DNA of 64,000 bases, from the NCBI RefSeq assembly GCF_034355335.1, contig NZ_CP136422.1, positions 1,429,001 to 1,493,000 of the forward strand, read 5' to 3'. A program made the position numbers and the translations under genes. Shown piece by piece: positions 35,927-46,260 of this stretch (positions within the stretch are counted from its first letter, which is position 1; each line of letters begins with the position of its first letter). This DNA comes from Blautia coccoides. Lineage in GTDB: Bacteria; Bacillota; Clostridia; Lachnospirales; Lachnospiraceae. The notes beneath the pieces are model-generated. The model was not told where the DNA came from, made no database searches, and saw nothing but the letters and a program-made list of their open reading frames with translations.

Positions 35927-37758
35927 ATCGTTCCTCCCATAATGATCACAGCCCCTCCGCCCGGTGAATCAGACAGAGTGAGCACCATATTTTCGTGGTA
36001 CATGATTTTTAGACGCAGCAGGGTATTTTTATAACCAAGGCCGCCGATCTGCAGCCTTTTAGTTTCCTGCGCAGCCATTTCTGCGGAAGTGCCGGACACG
36101 GCTTTCTGAATGTTTTCGATAAAATCGGAGGTGAATCCGATGCCGTTGTCACTGATCCGTATCCGCCAGCCATTGTCCTCATAAACCTTTATCTCTATCC
36201 GCCAGGGCGGATTTTTTTGTTTGAACCCATGCGTAAAACAATTTTCAAGGATGGGATGCAGGATCAGTTTGGGCACAATGGTATCCTTGAGTGCTTCACA
36301 TTTTTCTATAGAATAACTGAACAAGTCTTCGTACCGGGATTTCATCAGCCGCAGATATGATTCGGAATACTCCAGCTCTTTCCAAAGAGTGCAGGAGGTT
36401 GACTGGTAGGAGGTGGTGAATCTCAGCATGGAAGACATGTCTGCGCAGATCATAGCGACTTTTTCGGGGTCGTTCTCCTCTGACGCAGACTGGATCAAAG
36501 CAAGTGTATTGTGTATAAAGTGGGGATTTACCTGTGCCTGCAGAGCCAAAAGGCTGGCTTCCAGTTCATTGGTGTGGGCCAGGACCAGTTCCTGGAAGGA
36601 CTGGTTTAACTTGGCCAGCATACCGTTGAAGGTATGACGGAGTACCTCCAGTTCATTGCTTGAGTCCGAGGGGATCAGTTCCATTTCCATATGGTCAATA
36701 TTGACCGTCTTCATGGATTCCCGGATCTGTATCAGTGGTTTGGTCATATGACGGATCACAAAAATCTGAAGGGAGCATACTGCGAACACGATCAGGATCA
36801 GGACACAGACCACCAGCGTGATGAATGAGTTCAGAGGCCGAAGGGCATCTGCCCGGTCTTGGAGTACCACCAGCGTCAGGCCATCCAGCTCCCGCAGATT
36901 ATAACTGCCGGCAAGCACGTCTGAGGACAGACCCGTATAAACTGCATCTGATGAGGCGGGATATTTTTCCAGGACATTCCGGCACAGTGTCATTCTTTCG
37001 TCTGCCTCTTTTTCTTCCTCGCTGAATGGATAAATGTCTGACCCGCTGTTGCGGTCAAGCAGATAGCAGTGAATGGCCGGATCTGAAAAGTTCAGCAGGC
37101 TTTCTACTTTTTTCGCGGACTGCTGTATCTCCACATAACCATATGAAACGTGCTCAAAGGAGTTATAATCTTTGATCTCCCGGATAACGGAGAAGGTAAG
37201 GTTGTCCGAGGGATCGGATGCGTTGGTCACATTGAGCAGAGGGTCGTTTTCAGGCCCCATGAAAAGTTTTCCGTGATTCTGCCGGAGTGCATCGCGGATG
37301 GAGACACTCCGGCTGCTGTTCACAAATGACTGGATCCTGTCGGTTGAGGTGTTCAGCGTGCCGGTGTAGATAAAATCCTGCTGATCATTGTACAGACATA
37401 TTCTGGAGATACTGTAGTCCTCAAAAATATAGGAACATATGGTATCGTTTAGCTCTCTGGAAGAGATATGCCCTGTCTCAAAAAAATTGCCGGGGGCATC
37501 GGGGATGGAGGCAAACGTGGAGATCACCGTAGGATTGGTGGAAAGATGCAGGGCGGCTTTGTCCATATTTGCAAAAAAATCATCTAATTGTTCACCTGCT
37601 TTGGTGGAGAGTATCTCCATATTGCTTACAGCCTTGCTGCGCTCCGTATCCGCTACAAACAGATAGAAATAAGCCAACAGCCCAAAGGTCAGAAAGCTGA
37701 TCAGAACAATGTTGAATAAAATGATTTTCGTTGGAAAATTTAATGATTTCCGCTTCAT
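35923..37758 (-). CDS. YesM-type sensor histidine kinase
   Basis: A 611-residue membrane kinase: N-terminal helix (about 12-34), a long extracellular dCache-like sensing region (about 35-310), a second helix (about 313-335), HAMP segment (RHMTKPLIQIRESMK), the His_kinase box QVNPHFIHNTLA with the phosphorylated His near 414, and an ATP-binding domain (ENCFTHG, DNGIGF, GGLGYKNTLLRL). GGGAGG lies eight bases before the ATG. It overlaps the regulator gene by four bases. The extracellular domain may bind sugar directly or a loaded lipoprotein receptor. Confidence 0.95.
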   Translation of the reverse strand: MKRKSLNFPTKIILFNIVLISFLTFGLLAYFYLFVADTERSKAVSNMEILSTKAGEQLDDFFANMDKAALHLSTNPTVISTFASIPDAPGNFFETGHISSRELNDTICSYIFEDYSISRICLYNDQQDFIYTGTLNTSTDRIQSFVNSSRSVSIRDALRQNHGKLFMGPENDPLLNVTNASDPSDNLTFSVIREIKDYNSFEHVSYGYVEIQQSAKKVESLLNFSDPAIHCYLLDRNSGSDIYPFSEEEKEADERMTLCRNVLEKYPASSDAVYTGLSSDVLAGSYNLRELDGLTLVVLQDRADALRPLNSFITLVVCVLILIVFAVCSLQIFVIRHMTKPLIQIRESMKTVNIDHMEMELIPSDSSNELEVLRHTFNGMLAKLNQSFQELVLAHTNELEASLLALQAQVNPHFIHNTLALIQSASEENDPEKVAMICADMSSMLRFTTSYQSTSCTLWKELEYSESYLRLMKSRYEDLFSYSIEKCEALKDTIVPKLILHPILENCFTHGFKQKNPPWRIEIKVYEDNGWRIRISDNGIGFTSDFIENIQKAVSGTSAEMAAQETKRLQIGGLGYKNTLLRLKIMYHENMVLTLSDSPGGGAVIIMGGTI

Positions 37759-37827
37759 AGGGGTTACCTCCCGGCAAATAGAGAATGCTTTTTGATATTA
37801 TATCATTTTTAAAACTTCAGCGGAAGA

Positions 37828-38895
37828 TTAGATTTCCCCGTTTGTGATCCATTCGATATCTGCTGAGGATTTTTGCTGCTTCAGATAGCTGTTCAGCTTC
37901 TTTTCATGATAGAGGCTTTTTGTTACATTTTTCACCTCCTCGAATGGCTGATAGCCGTTGGCTGTCCGTTCCGTGCACTGGATGAGGGAGATATTGCCGG
38001 AGACGTCGGTCACGTATGCGGTCCCGCCCTCCTCCAGTTGTTCGGCGGCTGACAACAGCTCCGGCATAGTTCCCGAGTCTGCTTTCCGGTTTTTATCCAG
38101 AAAAGCCTGACTGCGAAGGTCCAGTTTCAGTTCTGAGGCTGTCTTCTCGGCGCTGTCTCCGGATTCCAGCATCCTGCGGGCTTTTTCAAGCAGACCCTCC
38201 GGACCGGAAATCTCAGTTTCAGTGGACAGGGAATCTTTCGGCGTAAGTACGGCTATATGGATATCGTCCGGGATCCGGAAGTATGTATTCTTTATCTCCT
38301 CATACTCCTTTTGCAGAAGGGACTCATTGACCGGCCACATCTCATCTCCGCACTGATCCAGAAGATCGCTATATAGATTGGACATAAAATAGTCGTAATA
38401 AATGTCGGGGGTATATTCCACCGGACCATAGATGACGCCCCCGGCAGCATGAACCTCTTTGCGTCTTTCATTTTCCAAAGAGAGGCTGCTCAAAACGGCC
38501 TCGTAACCAATGTCTGTGACCAGGTCCTTTTCCAGCGCAAGAGATTGTATCAGTCTGGCCTCCACACATTCGTCAAGCGCTGCGTTTTTTAATTCCTCGG
38601 AGGGATTTTTCCCGCTGACCAAGTAGTCTTCATCCCAGAATTCGGATGAAGATAAGTCTGCCATACCGGATCCGGCAAATTCCTGATATATTTTGGTCCT
38701 GTTTTTCTCCAGATAAAAGTTAAATTCATCGTCAGAAACCGGCATGTTATTTATGACACATACACTGTTATCCGGTATTTTCCGAAGGCCAAAACCAGCC
38801 CTGGCGTAATGCAGGAACAGAGCTGCCAGCAGGGCAGTCAGGAGGCATCCGGCACTCACAAGTAAAAATAACCTGATTTTTTTTTCCTTTTTCAT
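37828..38895 (-). CDS. SurA/PrsA-like peptidyl-prolyl isomerase family protein
   Basis: A 355-residue protein with an N-terminal membrane anchor (about residues 8-28) and an extracellular part. NNMPVSDDEFNFYLEKNRTKI is the SurA-type N-terminal chaperone helix, and a weak parvulin-like region lies at about 215-330 (GTMPELLSAAEQLEEGGTAY is typical). Conservation of the parvulin active site is poor, so it may be a chaperone without isomerase activity. It lies 70 bases upstream of the kinase gene in the same direction and is divergent from the giant surface protein, so it could help fold that protein outside the membrane (inference). Confidence 0.7.
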   Translation of the reverse strand: MKKEKKIRLFLLVSAGCLLTALLAALFLHYARAGFGLRKIPDNSVCVINNMPVSDDEFNFYLEKNRTKIYQEFAGSGMADLSSSEFWDEDYLVSGKNPSEELKNAALDECVEARLIQSLALEKDLVTDIGYEAVLSSLSLENERRKEVHAAGGVIYGPVEYTPDIYYDYFMSNLYSDLLDQCGDEMWPVNESLLQKEYEEIKNTYFRIPDDIHIAVLTPKDSLSTETEISGPEGLLEKARRMLESGDSAEKTASELKLDLRSQAFLDKNRKADSGTMPELLSAAEQLEEGGTAYVTDVSGNISLIQCTERTANGYQPFEEVKNVTKSLYHEKKLNSYLKQQKSSADIEWITNGEI

Positions 38896-39085
38896 AGGGG
38901 TTCTCCTCTCAACGGCTGAAAATGTTCTTCTTTATTAACATACCCGGAACGGGCTTAAAAAGCCATGGATAAAATGCAATAAAATCCATGTAAATTTTTC
39001 TCATTTTTCCATGGGTTTTTTCTGAAATGTTAAATATACTGTTTCTGAGCTGACAAAGACTCAAATACGATCAAAGGAGGAAAAA

Positions 39086-42000
39086 GTGGTGAAAAGGAAA
39101 CACAAATGTGCAAAATGGTTCACATCGCTTCTCGTAATTATCCTGCTGCTGCAGTCCCTGATGGGACAGGTAGTCTATGCCTCTGTGCAGGGGCCGGGCC
39201 CAATGCAGGAGGTGACGGAAAGCCATGTGGAAGCACCCTCACCAGAAAAGGATTCGGAAAAGGATTCGGTAGAAGAAGCCGAACAGGACCCGGCTCCGGA
39301 TACGGACGCAGAAACAGACACACATTATGCGGATCCGGAAAATGGAGATGACGCTTTAGACGGCGGGACAGAAGCCACGGGAAGCGGCATGGAAATGCCT
39401 TCACCGGAGGCGGAACCGGCAGAAGCAGCCGAACAGGACCCGGTTCCTGCCGCGAACGCGGGAACAGGCACGTACTATGTGGATTCAGAAAACGGGGATG
39501 ATGCCGCAGACGGTATGACAGAAGCGACAGCATGGAAAACATTGGACAGAATAAACCAGATGCAGTTCAAGCCCGGCGATGAAATCCTGTTAAAACGTGG
39601 AAGTGTATTCAGCGGACAACAGCTAAAACCCAATGGAGAAGGAACGCAGGAGGAGCCTATCAAGCTTTACGCATACGGTGAAGGCAGCCTGCCGCTGATC
39701 CAGGGCAATGCAGAGAATCTGTACGCGGTCCATTTTGTCAATACACCCTATTGGGAGGTATCGGATATTGAAGTGACCAACTGGGGTGAGGAGGACCTGA
39801 AGGGACGGACCGGTATTGTCGTTCAGGCGGAGAATTATGGGACGCTCAACCATTTTTACCTGAGAAATGTGTTGGTTCATGATGTAAATGGTGACAGCGT
39901 AACAAAGGATTATGATAACGGCGGAATATATTTTGGGATAAGAGGCCAAGACACGCCATCGAAATTCAATGATATCCTGTTGGAAAATGTGACGGTCAAG
40001 GATGTAAACAGGACCGCTATCTCAGTGGGAGCCACGTCATTTTCAGGACTGTATAATGACCATGCCGTCGGTGAGGGCTATGGGCAGGAGGTTATAGACC
40101 AGTATTCCAGCACAAATGTGATCATCCGCAATTGTTACATAGAAAATGCCGGCGGTGATTCTATCGTGACGTTGTACTGTGACAGTCCGGTGGTAGAATA
40201 CAATATTTCCAATGCAGGCTGTGCCACATCCGGGGAGGCCGGACAGTACAGCGCGGGAATATGGCCATGGAGATGTGAGGATGCCCTGTTCCAGTATAAC
40301 GAGGTGTACAATTCAAAACCCAATGGAGATGGACAGGCTTGGGATTTGGATTGGGCCAACCGTACGCTGTATCAGTATAATTATTCTCACGGTAATACCG
40401 GAGGAGCATTGCTGATCTGCAAGGAAGAATCCAATTATGGTATGTTCAGATACAATATCAGCCAGAACGATACGTATTTCTTTGACCATACATATACAGG
40501 CGGCAGTACGGCGGTAATACATAACAATACCTTCTATGCAGGACCGGATACGCAGGGGGTAGACCGCTACAGCAGTACGAACACAGAACCGAAGATCCTG
40601 CTGGCCAACAATATTTTCTATAACGGTGAGAGTACGAACAGGAAGCCGGTATGGCAGGATGGTTCTCTGAATTATTACAATAATCTATACTATGGATATG
40701 ATGCCATACCAAACGATAACAGGGCAGTGAGCGGAGATCCGCTTCTGCGTGCGCCCGGCACGGGAAATGCAGTCGGCGCAGTACAGGATAACGCTGATCA
40801 CACGGCAATGGCACAGGGATATGAACTGCAAAAGGGTTCACCGGCTATAAACTCCGGTGTCTTTGTGGAATATGCTATGGTTCAGATGTTTGGAGAGGAT
40901 AAATTCCACGCAGCCGCCGCAGAAGCAGATTATTTCGGCAATGCGCTGTATAACGGGGAACCTGATATAGGTGCCCATGAATTCAGCCTGATCGATTACG
41001 GTAAGACAGAACCACATATGCCGTATAAAAACGGCGGAGGGTCCGGGGGACCGGGGATAGAGGCTCCGGTGATCGCCAACGCGGACTATGAAGATACCAA
41101 ACAGCATGCAAGCGGTCAGCCCTGGAATCAGGGGTGGAGCGATACTCCGGTAAAGCCGGCTGTTCTGCAGCTTCCGGAGGATACACATAACTGGGTGGGG
41201 GCAATGCCGGCAGGTTCAAAAGGAGCCATAAACCAGACGATCGCGGTGACACCCAATGCAGATTATATCTTGAAGGTATGGGCGAAAATTGATGCGTCGG
41301 ATGAAGAGATGAAGACGATCACAAATCCGCCGCTGATCAACTGTGAATTTTTGGGCGGGGGAAGTAAAACGGCATCCATCACAACAAACACCTGGCAGGA
41401 ATATACATTGAAGTTAAGTGCAGGTTCTGCAACTCAATTGCGCCTGGGTCTGCAGAACTACGGAAAAGAAAATAGGTTTGCCTGCTATGCAGATGACTGG
41501 GAGATCACAGCAGAACAGAAAGATCCGGAAGGGGCATATCCGGAACAGAGCGGAACGGATAAATCTGTTCTTGCCACACTTATCGCTGATGTCCGCTACG
41601 ATCTGGCCAACGGCACATACGATGATAAGACACCGGAATTCCGGCAGAGGCTGACAGAGGCTGTGGATCGTGCGCAGACAGAAGTGATGGATGATCCGGA
41701 TGCTGGGCAGGAAGAGGTTGACAAGGCAGTCACCCAGATCAGGGATATCCTGAACGAAGAGGCACCTCCTGAAAAAGAACCCACTGCTTATTACGTGGAT
41801 TCAGAGTCCGGAGATGACAGCAATACCGGAACCTCCCAGGATGCGCCATGGAAATCTCTATCCAAGGTGAATGCACAGGTTTTCAATCCCGGAGATCAGA
41901 TTTATCTCAAGAGAGGCTCTGTGTTCACGGAGGAGCAGTTGAAGCCCCTGGGAGAAGGCAGTAACGATCAGCCGATCATTCTGGATGCGTACGGTGAAGG

Positions 42001-44911
42001 AAATCTGCCGCTGATCCAGGGAAACGGTAAAGTGGATATCGCCGTTCATTTTGTGAATACACCATATTGGGAAGTGTCCAACATAGAGGTCACGAATCAG
42101 GGTGAGGAGAAAAAGGACGGCCGTACCGGTATCATGATAGAAAATAATCAATACGGTATTCTGCGGCATTTTTATCTGAAGGATGTGTATGTTCACGATG
42201 TCAACGGAAGTGACAACGGAAAAAATATGCAGAATGGCGGTATCTATGCGAGAGTATACGTAGACAAAAATGGAAAAAGCGACTATAGGGAATTCAATCC
42301 CACCAAGTTTGAGGATCTGGTCATTGACGGAGCCAGGGTGGAAAATGTAAACCGTGTGGGCATTTCCGTGGCATGCAACGATGTGGGATACCTTTATAAT
42401 GAGTGCAGCGCACAGTATCCGGAGGATCTGATAGAAAACTTTTCCAGTACCGATGTGGTGGTGAGAAACTGTTATATAAAGAATGCAGGCGGAGATTCCA
42501 TTATAGCCTACCATCTGAAGGGCGGGCTGTTTGAATATAATGTATCTGATACTGCAAGCCAGACTTCGGGAGCTGCAGGACAGTACAGTGCGGCCATGTG
42601 GCCCTGGAGATGTGTCGACACGGTCTACCAGTATAATGAGGCTTTTGATACCCTGTACAATGGAGATGCACAGGCGTGGGACTGCGACAGTTCCACCAAT
42701 ACCTTATTCCAGTACAATTATTCACATGGAAACATGGGAGGCTGTGTGATGTTCTGCAGAAGTGAGGCGATAAACAGTGTTTTCCGCTATAATATCAGCC
42801 AGAACGATTATTATTTTATAGATGACAATGCAGGATCCCCGACGGCCATGATATACAATAACACATTCTACGGAGGGGATAATACACTGGATGTTATGAA
42901 GTGGAACAATGCCGATTCAAAGCTTCTGCTGCAGAATAATATCTTCTATAATGGAAGCAGCGATCCAAAGAGCAGGACGCCGCGATGGAATTCTGTGGGA
43001 GCGGTCTATTACAACAACCTTTACTATGGATACGACACTAAGGCAAATGATCCGCGGGCAATTGCAGAGGATCCTCTGCTGAAAGCTCCGGGAACGGCTG
43101 AAAACGGCCGGGATACTGCCGGAGGTTACCAATTGACTAAGGGTTCCCCCGCTATTAACGCAGGTGTATTTGTGGATTCAGCGCCGATGTTCGGAGACAG
43201 GCAGTTTGCAGCGGGAGGAGACACGGATTATTTTGGAAATGAACTCTACAATGGAGATCCGGATATAGGTGCCCATGAATTTGCAGAGATAGAGTATCCG
43301 GAGATCACACCCCACGCTCCCTGGGGAATAACAGAGGGAACGGGATATCAGCCGGAAGCCGGCGCGGAAGTTTCTCAGCCGGATAATCCGGGGTATGAAG
43401 AAGGTACAACTGGCTGGAAGGCAGTGGTTTACGATAAGGACAGTAAGGACGATCAGGATCCGGCCTCATATGATGCGTTTACAGCAGAGGGAAAGGGAAG
43501 AGACGGAGGTGCTGCGGCCTGCATTCCTGCCAAGTACAGGGGCGGCATTGAGCAGAAGATCACCGGTCTGGAGCCAAACACAAGCTACAAAGTAACTGTT
43601 TGGGGAAGGATTGATTCGGATGACATTCCTTATAACACATTGACCATGCTTGAAGTAAAGAATTTTATAAAGCCGGGAACCGGACAGGAAGCCGGGGAAA
43701 GGACCGGTTATGCTGCCAGAGCGAACATTAACAGCAATGAGTATCAGAAGGTTTCTGTAATGTTTACAACGGATGCGGAGTCGGATTCCGCGGTACTTAG
43801 GTTTAAAAAGGACTGGGATCAGTGGACAGCCCCGGTGGATTACGATGTATATGTGGATGACTGGAGCATTGAGCTTGTAAGTACAGACTCTCTCGATTTT
43901 GGGGAAGTGGACCAGGCAGATCCGGCAGCCTTGTATACGCTGATCACGGATGTGAGGGCGGAAGGATACCAGGAAAAAGATTATACATCCGAAAGCTGGA
44001 ATGCGTTTGCAAAAGCATTGAAGGAGGCAGAAGATCTGTATGGTTCTTCCATGGAGAATGTGACACAGCAGCAGGTAGATCAGGCGGTGGCAGCTCTGAA
44101 AGCCGCGGCAGAAGGGCTTGAGAAAGGGACTCCGGGTGAGCCGGAGCCAGAACCGGAACCGGAACCGGAGCCAGAACCAGACCCAGGACCGGAACCGGGA
44201 CCAACCCCACCGGAGAACCCGGAAGTAAATATCACCCTGGAGATCAGCAGCGAAGACGGCCTGCCTCAGATGAGCATTGACGAGGATATAGACCTGCAGG
44301 AAATCTTCCTGACAAAAGAGGAACGGCTGGAGGCAGCAAAAGGCACTCCGGTCAAGATTCAGATCCTGGTTCAGAAAGCGGATCCCAGTGATGCGGAAAA
44401 GGCACTTCTGAAAAATCTGCCGGACGGATGGAAATCAGGAGACCTCTTGAAGATCCGGGTTTTGAAACAGATCGGAGACGCTCAGCCCGTGGAAATGAGC
44501 CGGTTAAACAAAGCAATGGCATTTACCTTGGCGGTACCTGACAGTCTCAAGGCTCCCGCAGGCGTGAATCGAACCTTTGGACTGTATCATCTGACAGACA
44601 GCGGTGCAAAAGTGCTCAAGGATCTGGATAAGGACGCGGATACTGTGAAGGTAAAGACAGACAGTATTTCTCTGTTTGCAGTAGTCTATAAAGATGCAGC
44701 AAAAAGTGGAGACAAAGACGGCAGCAAAGATGGCAGTACATCGGGAAAACGGCCGTCAAGCGGCAGCTCCTCGGGCAGCCAGAAGACAAAAACGGTTGCT
44801 ACCGGAGATGATACAGCGGTATTTGCTGTGGTGTTCCAGCTTGTGCTCGCACTCGGAACAGGGGCAGCAGTCTTAAAATGGAGAAAAAAATCAGGCACAG
44901 CGAAGCATTGA
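39086..44911 (+). CDS. Giant surface-anchored beta-helix protein with duplicated module
   Basis: A 1,941-residue exported protein. A signal peptide (about 1-32) and an acidic repeat linker (about 49-128) precede beta-helix module A (about 130-635). Then come a CBM4/9-like sandwich (about 650-810), a FIVAR helical domain (about 835-895), module B (about 902-1400), a second sandwich (about 1430-1605), a second FIVAR (about 1612-1690), a Pro-Glu linker and a C-terminal domain. An anchor closes it: VATGDD, a hydrophobic helix and a KWRKK tail, probably a non-LPXTG sortase signal. Modules A and B share YYVDS-NGDD, IYLKRGSVF-like, HFVNTPYWEVS, GQYSA-WPWR and PDIGAHEF. Likely a polysaccharide-binding or -degrading protein; no catalytic residues could be assigned. 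The start is GTG at 39086 or, by spacing from GGAGG, 39089. Confidence 0.88.
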   Translation: MVKRKHKCAKWFTSLLVIILLLQSLMGQVVYASVQGPGPMQEVTESHVEAPSPEKDSEKDSVEEAEQDPAPDTDAETDTHYADPENGDDALDGGTEATGSGMEMPSPEAEPAEAAEQDPVPAANAGTGTYYVDSENGDDAADGMTEATAWKTLDRINQMQFKPGDEILLKRGSVFSGQQLKPNGEGTQEEPIKLYAYGEGSLPLIQGNAENLYAVHFVNTPYWEVSDIEVTNWGEEDLKGRTGIVVQAENYGTLNHFYLRNVLVHDVNGDSVTKDYDNGGIYFGIRGQDTPSKFNDILLENVTVKDVNRTAISVGATSFSGLYNDHAVGEGYGQEVIDQYSSTNVIIRNCYIENAGGDSIVTLYCDSPVVEYNISNAGCATSGEAGQYSAGIWPWRCEDALFQYNEVYNSKPNGDGQAWDLDWANRTLYQYNYSHGNTGGALLICKEESNYGMFRYNISQNDTYFFDHTYTGGSTAVIHNNTFYAGPDTQGVDRYSSTNTEPKILLANNIFYNGESTNRKPVWQDGSLNYYNNLYYGYDAIPNDNRAVSGDPLLRAPGTGNAVGAVQDNADHTAMAQGYELQKGSPAINSGVFVEYAMVQMFGEDKFHAAAAEADYFGNALYNGEPDIGAHEFSLIDYGKTEPHMPYKNGGGSGGPGIEAPVIANADYEDTKQHASGQPWNQGWSDTPVKPAVLQLPEDTHNWVGAMPAGSKGAINQTIAVTPNADYILKVWAKIDASDEEMKTITNPPLINCEFLGGGSKTASITTNTWQEYTLKLSAGSATQLRLGLQNYGKENRFACYADDWEITAEQKDPEGAYPEQSGTDKSVLATLIADVRYDLANGTYDDKTPEFRQRLTEAVDRAQTEVMDDPDAGQEEVDKAVTQIRDILNEEAPPEKEPTAYYVDSESGDDSNTGTSQDAPWKSLSKVNAQVFNPGDQIYLKRGSVFTEEQLKPLGEGSNDQPIILDAYGEGNLPLIQGNGKVDIAVHFVNTPYWEVSNIEVTNQGEEKKDGRTGIMIENNQYGILRHFYLKDVYVHDVNGSDNGKNMQNGGIYARVYVDKNGKSDYREFNPTKFEDLVIDGARVENVNRVGISVACNDVGYLYNECSAQYPEDLIENFSSTDVVVRNCYIKNAGGDSIIAYHLKGGLFEYNVSDTASQTSGAAGQYSAAMWPWRCVDTVYQYNEAFDTLYNGDAQAWDCDSSTNTLFQYNYSHGNMGGCVMFCRSEAINSVFRYNISQNDYYFIDDNAGSPTAMIYNNTFYGGDNTLDVMKWNNADSKLLLQNNIFYNGSSDPKSRTPRWNSVGAVYYNNLYYGYDTKANDPRAIAEDPLLKAPGTAENGRDTAGGYQLTKGSPAINAGVFVDSAPMFGDRQFAAGGDTDYFGNELYNGDPDIGAHEFAEIEYPEITPHAPWGITEGTGYQPEAGAEVSQPDNPGYEEGTTGWKAVVYDKDSKDDQDPASYDAFTAEGKGRDGGAAACIPAKYRGGIEQKITGLEPNTSYKVTVWGRIDSDDIPYNTLTMLEVKNFIKPGTGQEAGERTGYAARANINSNEYQKVSVMFTTDAESDSAVLRFKKDWDQWTAPVDYDVYVDDWSIELVSTDSLDFGEVDQADPAALYTLITDVRAEGYQEKDYTSESWNAFAKALKEAEDLYGSSMENVTQQQVDQAVAALKAAAEGLEKGTPGEPEPEPEPEPEPEPDPGPEPGPTPPENPEVNITLEISSEDGLPQMSIDEDIDLQEIFLTKEERLEAAKGTPVKIQILVQKADPSDAEKALLKNLPDGWKSGDLLKIRVLKQIGDAQPVEMSRLNKAMAFTLAVPDSLKAPAGVNRTFGLYHLTDSGAKVLKDLDKDADTVKVKTDSISLFAVVYKDAAKSGDKDGSKDGSTSGKRPSSGSSSGSQKTKTVATGDDTAVFAVVFQLVLALGTGAAVLKWRKKSGTAKH
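44138..44213 (+). repeat. Pro-Glu/Pro-Gly coding simple repeat
   Basis: About 25 codons alternating Glu-Pro, then Asp-Pro-Gly-Pro, encode a stiff wall-spanning linker. GAGCCG/GAACCA-type hexamers make the DNA prone to length change. Confidence 0.85.
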
Positions 44912-44965
44912 CCATATTTTAGCGGGTCAGGCTTTGGATAGACATCTGGTATGTTCGTCATAAGA

Positions 44966-45010
44966 AAAGAGGACTTTCGTCTCAGCGATATTGAGGCGGA
45001 AGTCCTCTTT
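44966..45010. terminator. Bidirectional terminator after the surface protein
   Basis: AAAGAGGACTT (44966-44976) with AAGTCCTCTTT (45000-45010), with a second paired block inside (CTCA/TGAG). It lies between convergent genes. Confidence 0.85.
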
Positions 45011-45034
45011 GTATTTTATCAGTTTTTCAAAGCC

Positions 45035-46243
45035 CTAAAACACAAAATAACACGGATCACTGTCCGCACATAAATCTTTTACATCAGTCCATTCATGTGT
45101 CTGGGCCGATTTTAAAATGGCATCAGAGATCAATTCAACAGCATACCCGTCACGGAAATTGGGAACGGGTTCTGTATCCTCCTGTAAAGAGCGGAAGAAA
45201 TCATAACATTCAATGATCTTTGTTTCAGTGTACCCGATGCCCAGGGCGGGGATGGGCCACAATCCGCTTCCATAAGGATGGTTTGGACCTGTGTATACCG
45301 TGCGGAATCCCCGTCTGTCTGCAGCATCGCCGGCAAAGCAGACCTGAAGCTCATCACGGCGTTCGTAGTTAAAGAAAATGGACCCCTCTGTCCCGTGGAT
45401 CTCAAAAGTGATATAGTTATTTCTTCCCCAGGCGTTTCTGGTAGCTTCGATGCTTCCAAAAGCGCCGTTTGTGCATTCCACCATAAATATGCACTGATCA
45501 TCCACGTCCACCGCTTTTTTAGGAGTATTCTGTTCCACACGCGCGTTGCCCAGGCTGTCAGACATACCGGTCTGCAGCGGTCTTTCTTTGATGTAAGTTG
45601 CTGTCCGGGCGTTGACCCTTTTAAAATCTCCTACAAGAAAGCGGAGCATGTCTACCACGTGGGTTCCGATATCGCCCAGGGCGCCGCTTCCGCATATATC
45701 TTTTTGAAAGCGCCAGGACAGAGGAGAATCGGGATCGGCAGACCAGTCCTGAAGATAGGTACCGCGAAAGTCAAGGATTTCGCCGATGGCACCTTCGTCA
45801 ATATATTTTTTGGCAAGCTGTACCGCGGGTGTTTTCCGGTAGTTAAATGCCACCATGGTTTTTACATGGTTCTTTTTTGCGGTCAGATACATTTCTTTTG
45901 CCTCATCGGAGGTCAATGCAAGAGGCTTTTCACAGATAATGTGTTTTCCTGCTTTTGCTGCGGCAATCGCAATTTCAGCGTGTACATTATTAGGTGTGCA
46001 GATATCTACAACAGAAATTTCCGGATCATTTATGATATCATGCCAATCTGTGGAATAAGCCTCGAAAGCCAATTTTTCTTTGGCATCTCTGGCAACGGAC
46101 TCATTCATATCTACGATCATTTTTTTTACGGGGATTGCGGGAGCCGGCCAAAAAAACATGGGCATACCGGCGTATGCGATAGAGTGTGCCTTGGCCATAA
46201 AACCGGCTCCGATAAGTCCTATATTTATTTTCTCTGGTTTCAT
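45035..46243 (-). CDS. Gfo/Idh/MocA dehydrogenase, levoglucosan dehydrogenase-like
   Basis: A 402-residue NAD(P)-dependent sugar dehydrogenase: Rossmann start NIGLIGAGFMAKAHS, CEKP motif with catalytic Lys (about 98-101), FNYRKTPAV, and GDIGTHVVDM with the Asp and His of the active site (about 187-196). FFWPAPAIPV, TYLQDWSADPDSPLSWRFQK and IYFNYERRDELQV-like stretches closely resemble my recollection of levoglucosan dehydrogenase, which oxidises C3 of 1,6-anhydroglucose. It is also a clear paralogue of the protein at 51977. The ATG at 46243 is preferred over an upstream TTG that overlaps the AAAGGAG. Cotranscribed with the isomerase-like gene at 46261. Substrate to be proven. Confidence 0.85.
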   Translation of the reverse strand: MKPEKINIGLIGAGFMAKAHSIAYAGMPMFFWPAPAIPVKKMIVDMNESVARDAKEKLAFEAYSTDWHDIINDPEISVVDICTPNNVHAEIAIAAAKAGKHIICEKPLALTSDEAKEMYLTAKKNHVKTMVAFNYRKTPAVQLAKKYIDEGAIGEILDFRGTYLQDWSADPDSPLSWRFQKDICGSGALGDIGTHVVDMLRFLVGDFKRVNARTATYIKERPLQTGMSDSLGNARVEQNTPKKAVDVDDQCIFMVECTNGAFGSIEATRNAWGRNNYITFEIHGTEGSIFFNYERRDELQVCFAGDAADRRGFRTVYTGPNHPYGSGLWPIPALGIGYTETKIIECYDFFRSLQEDTEPVPNFRDGYAVELISDAILKSAQTHEWTDVKDLCADSDPCYFVF

Positions 46244-46260
46244 AGATATACTTTCTCCTT

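Noticed and set aside
44138..44213. Regular hexamer repeats considered as a repeat array
   Set aside because: They are in-frame Glu-Pro codons of a wall-spanning linker, with no spacers.
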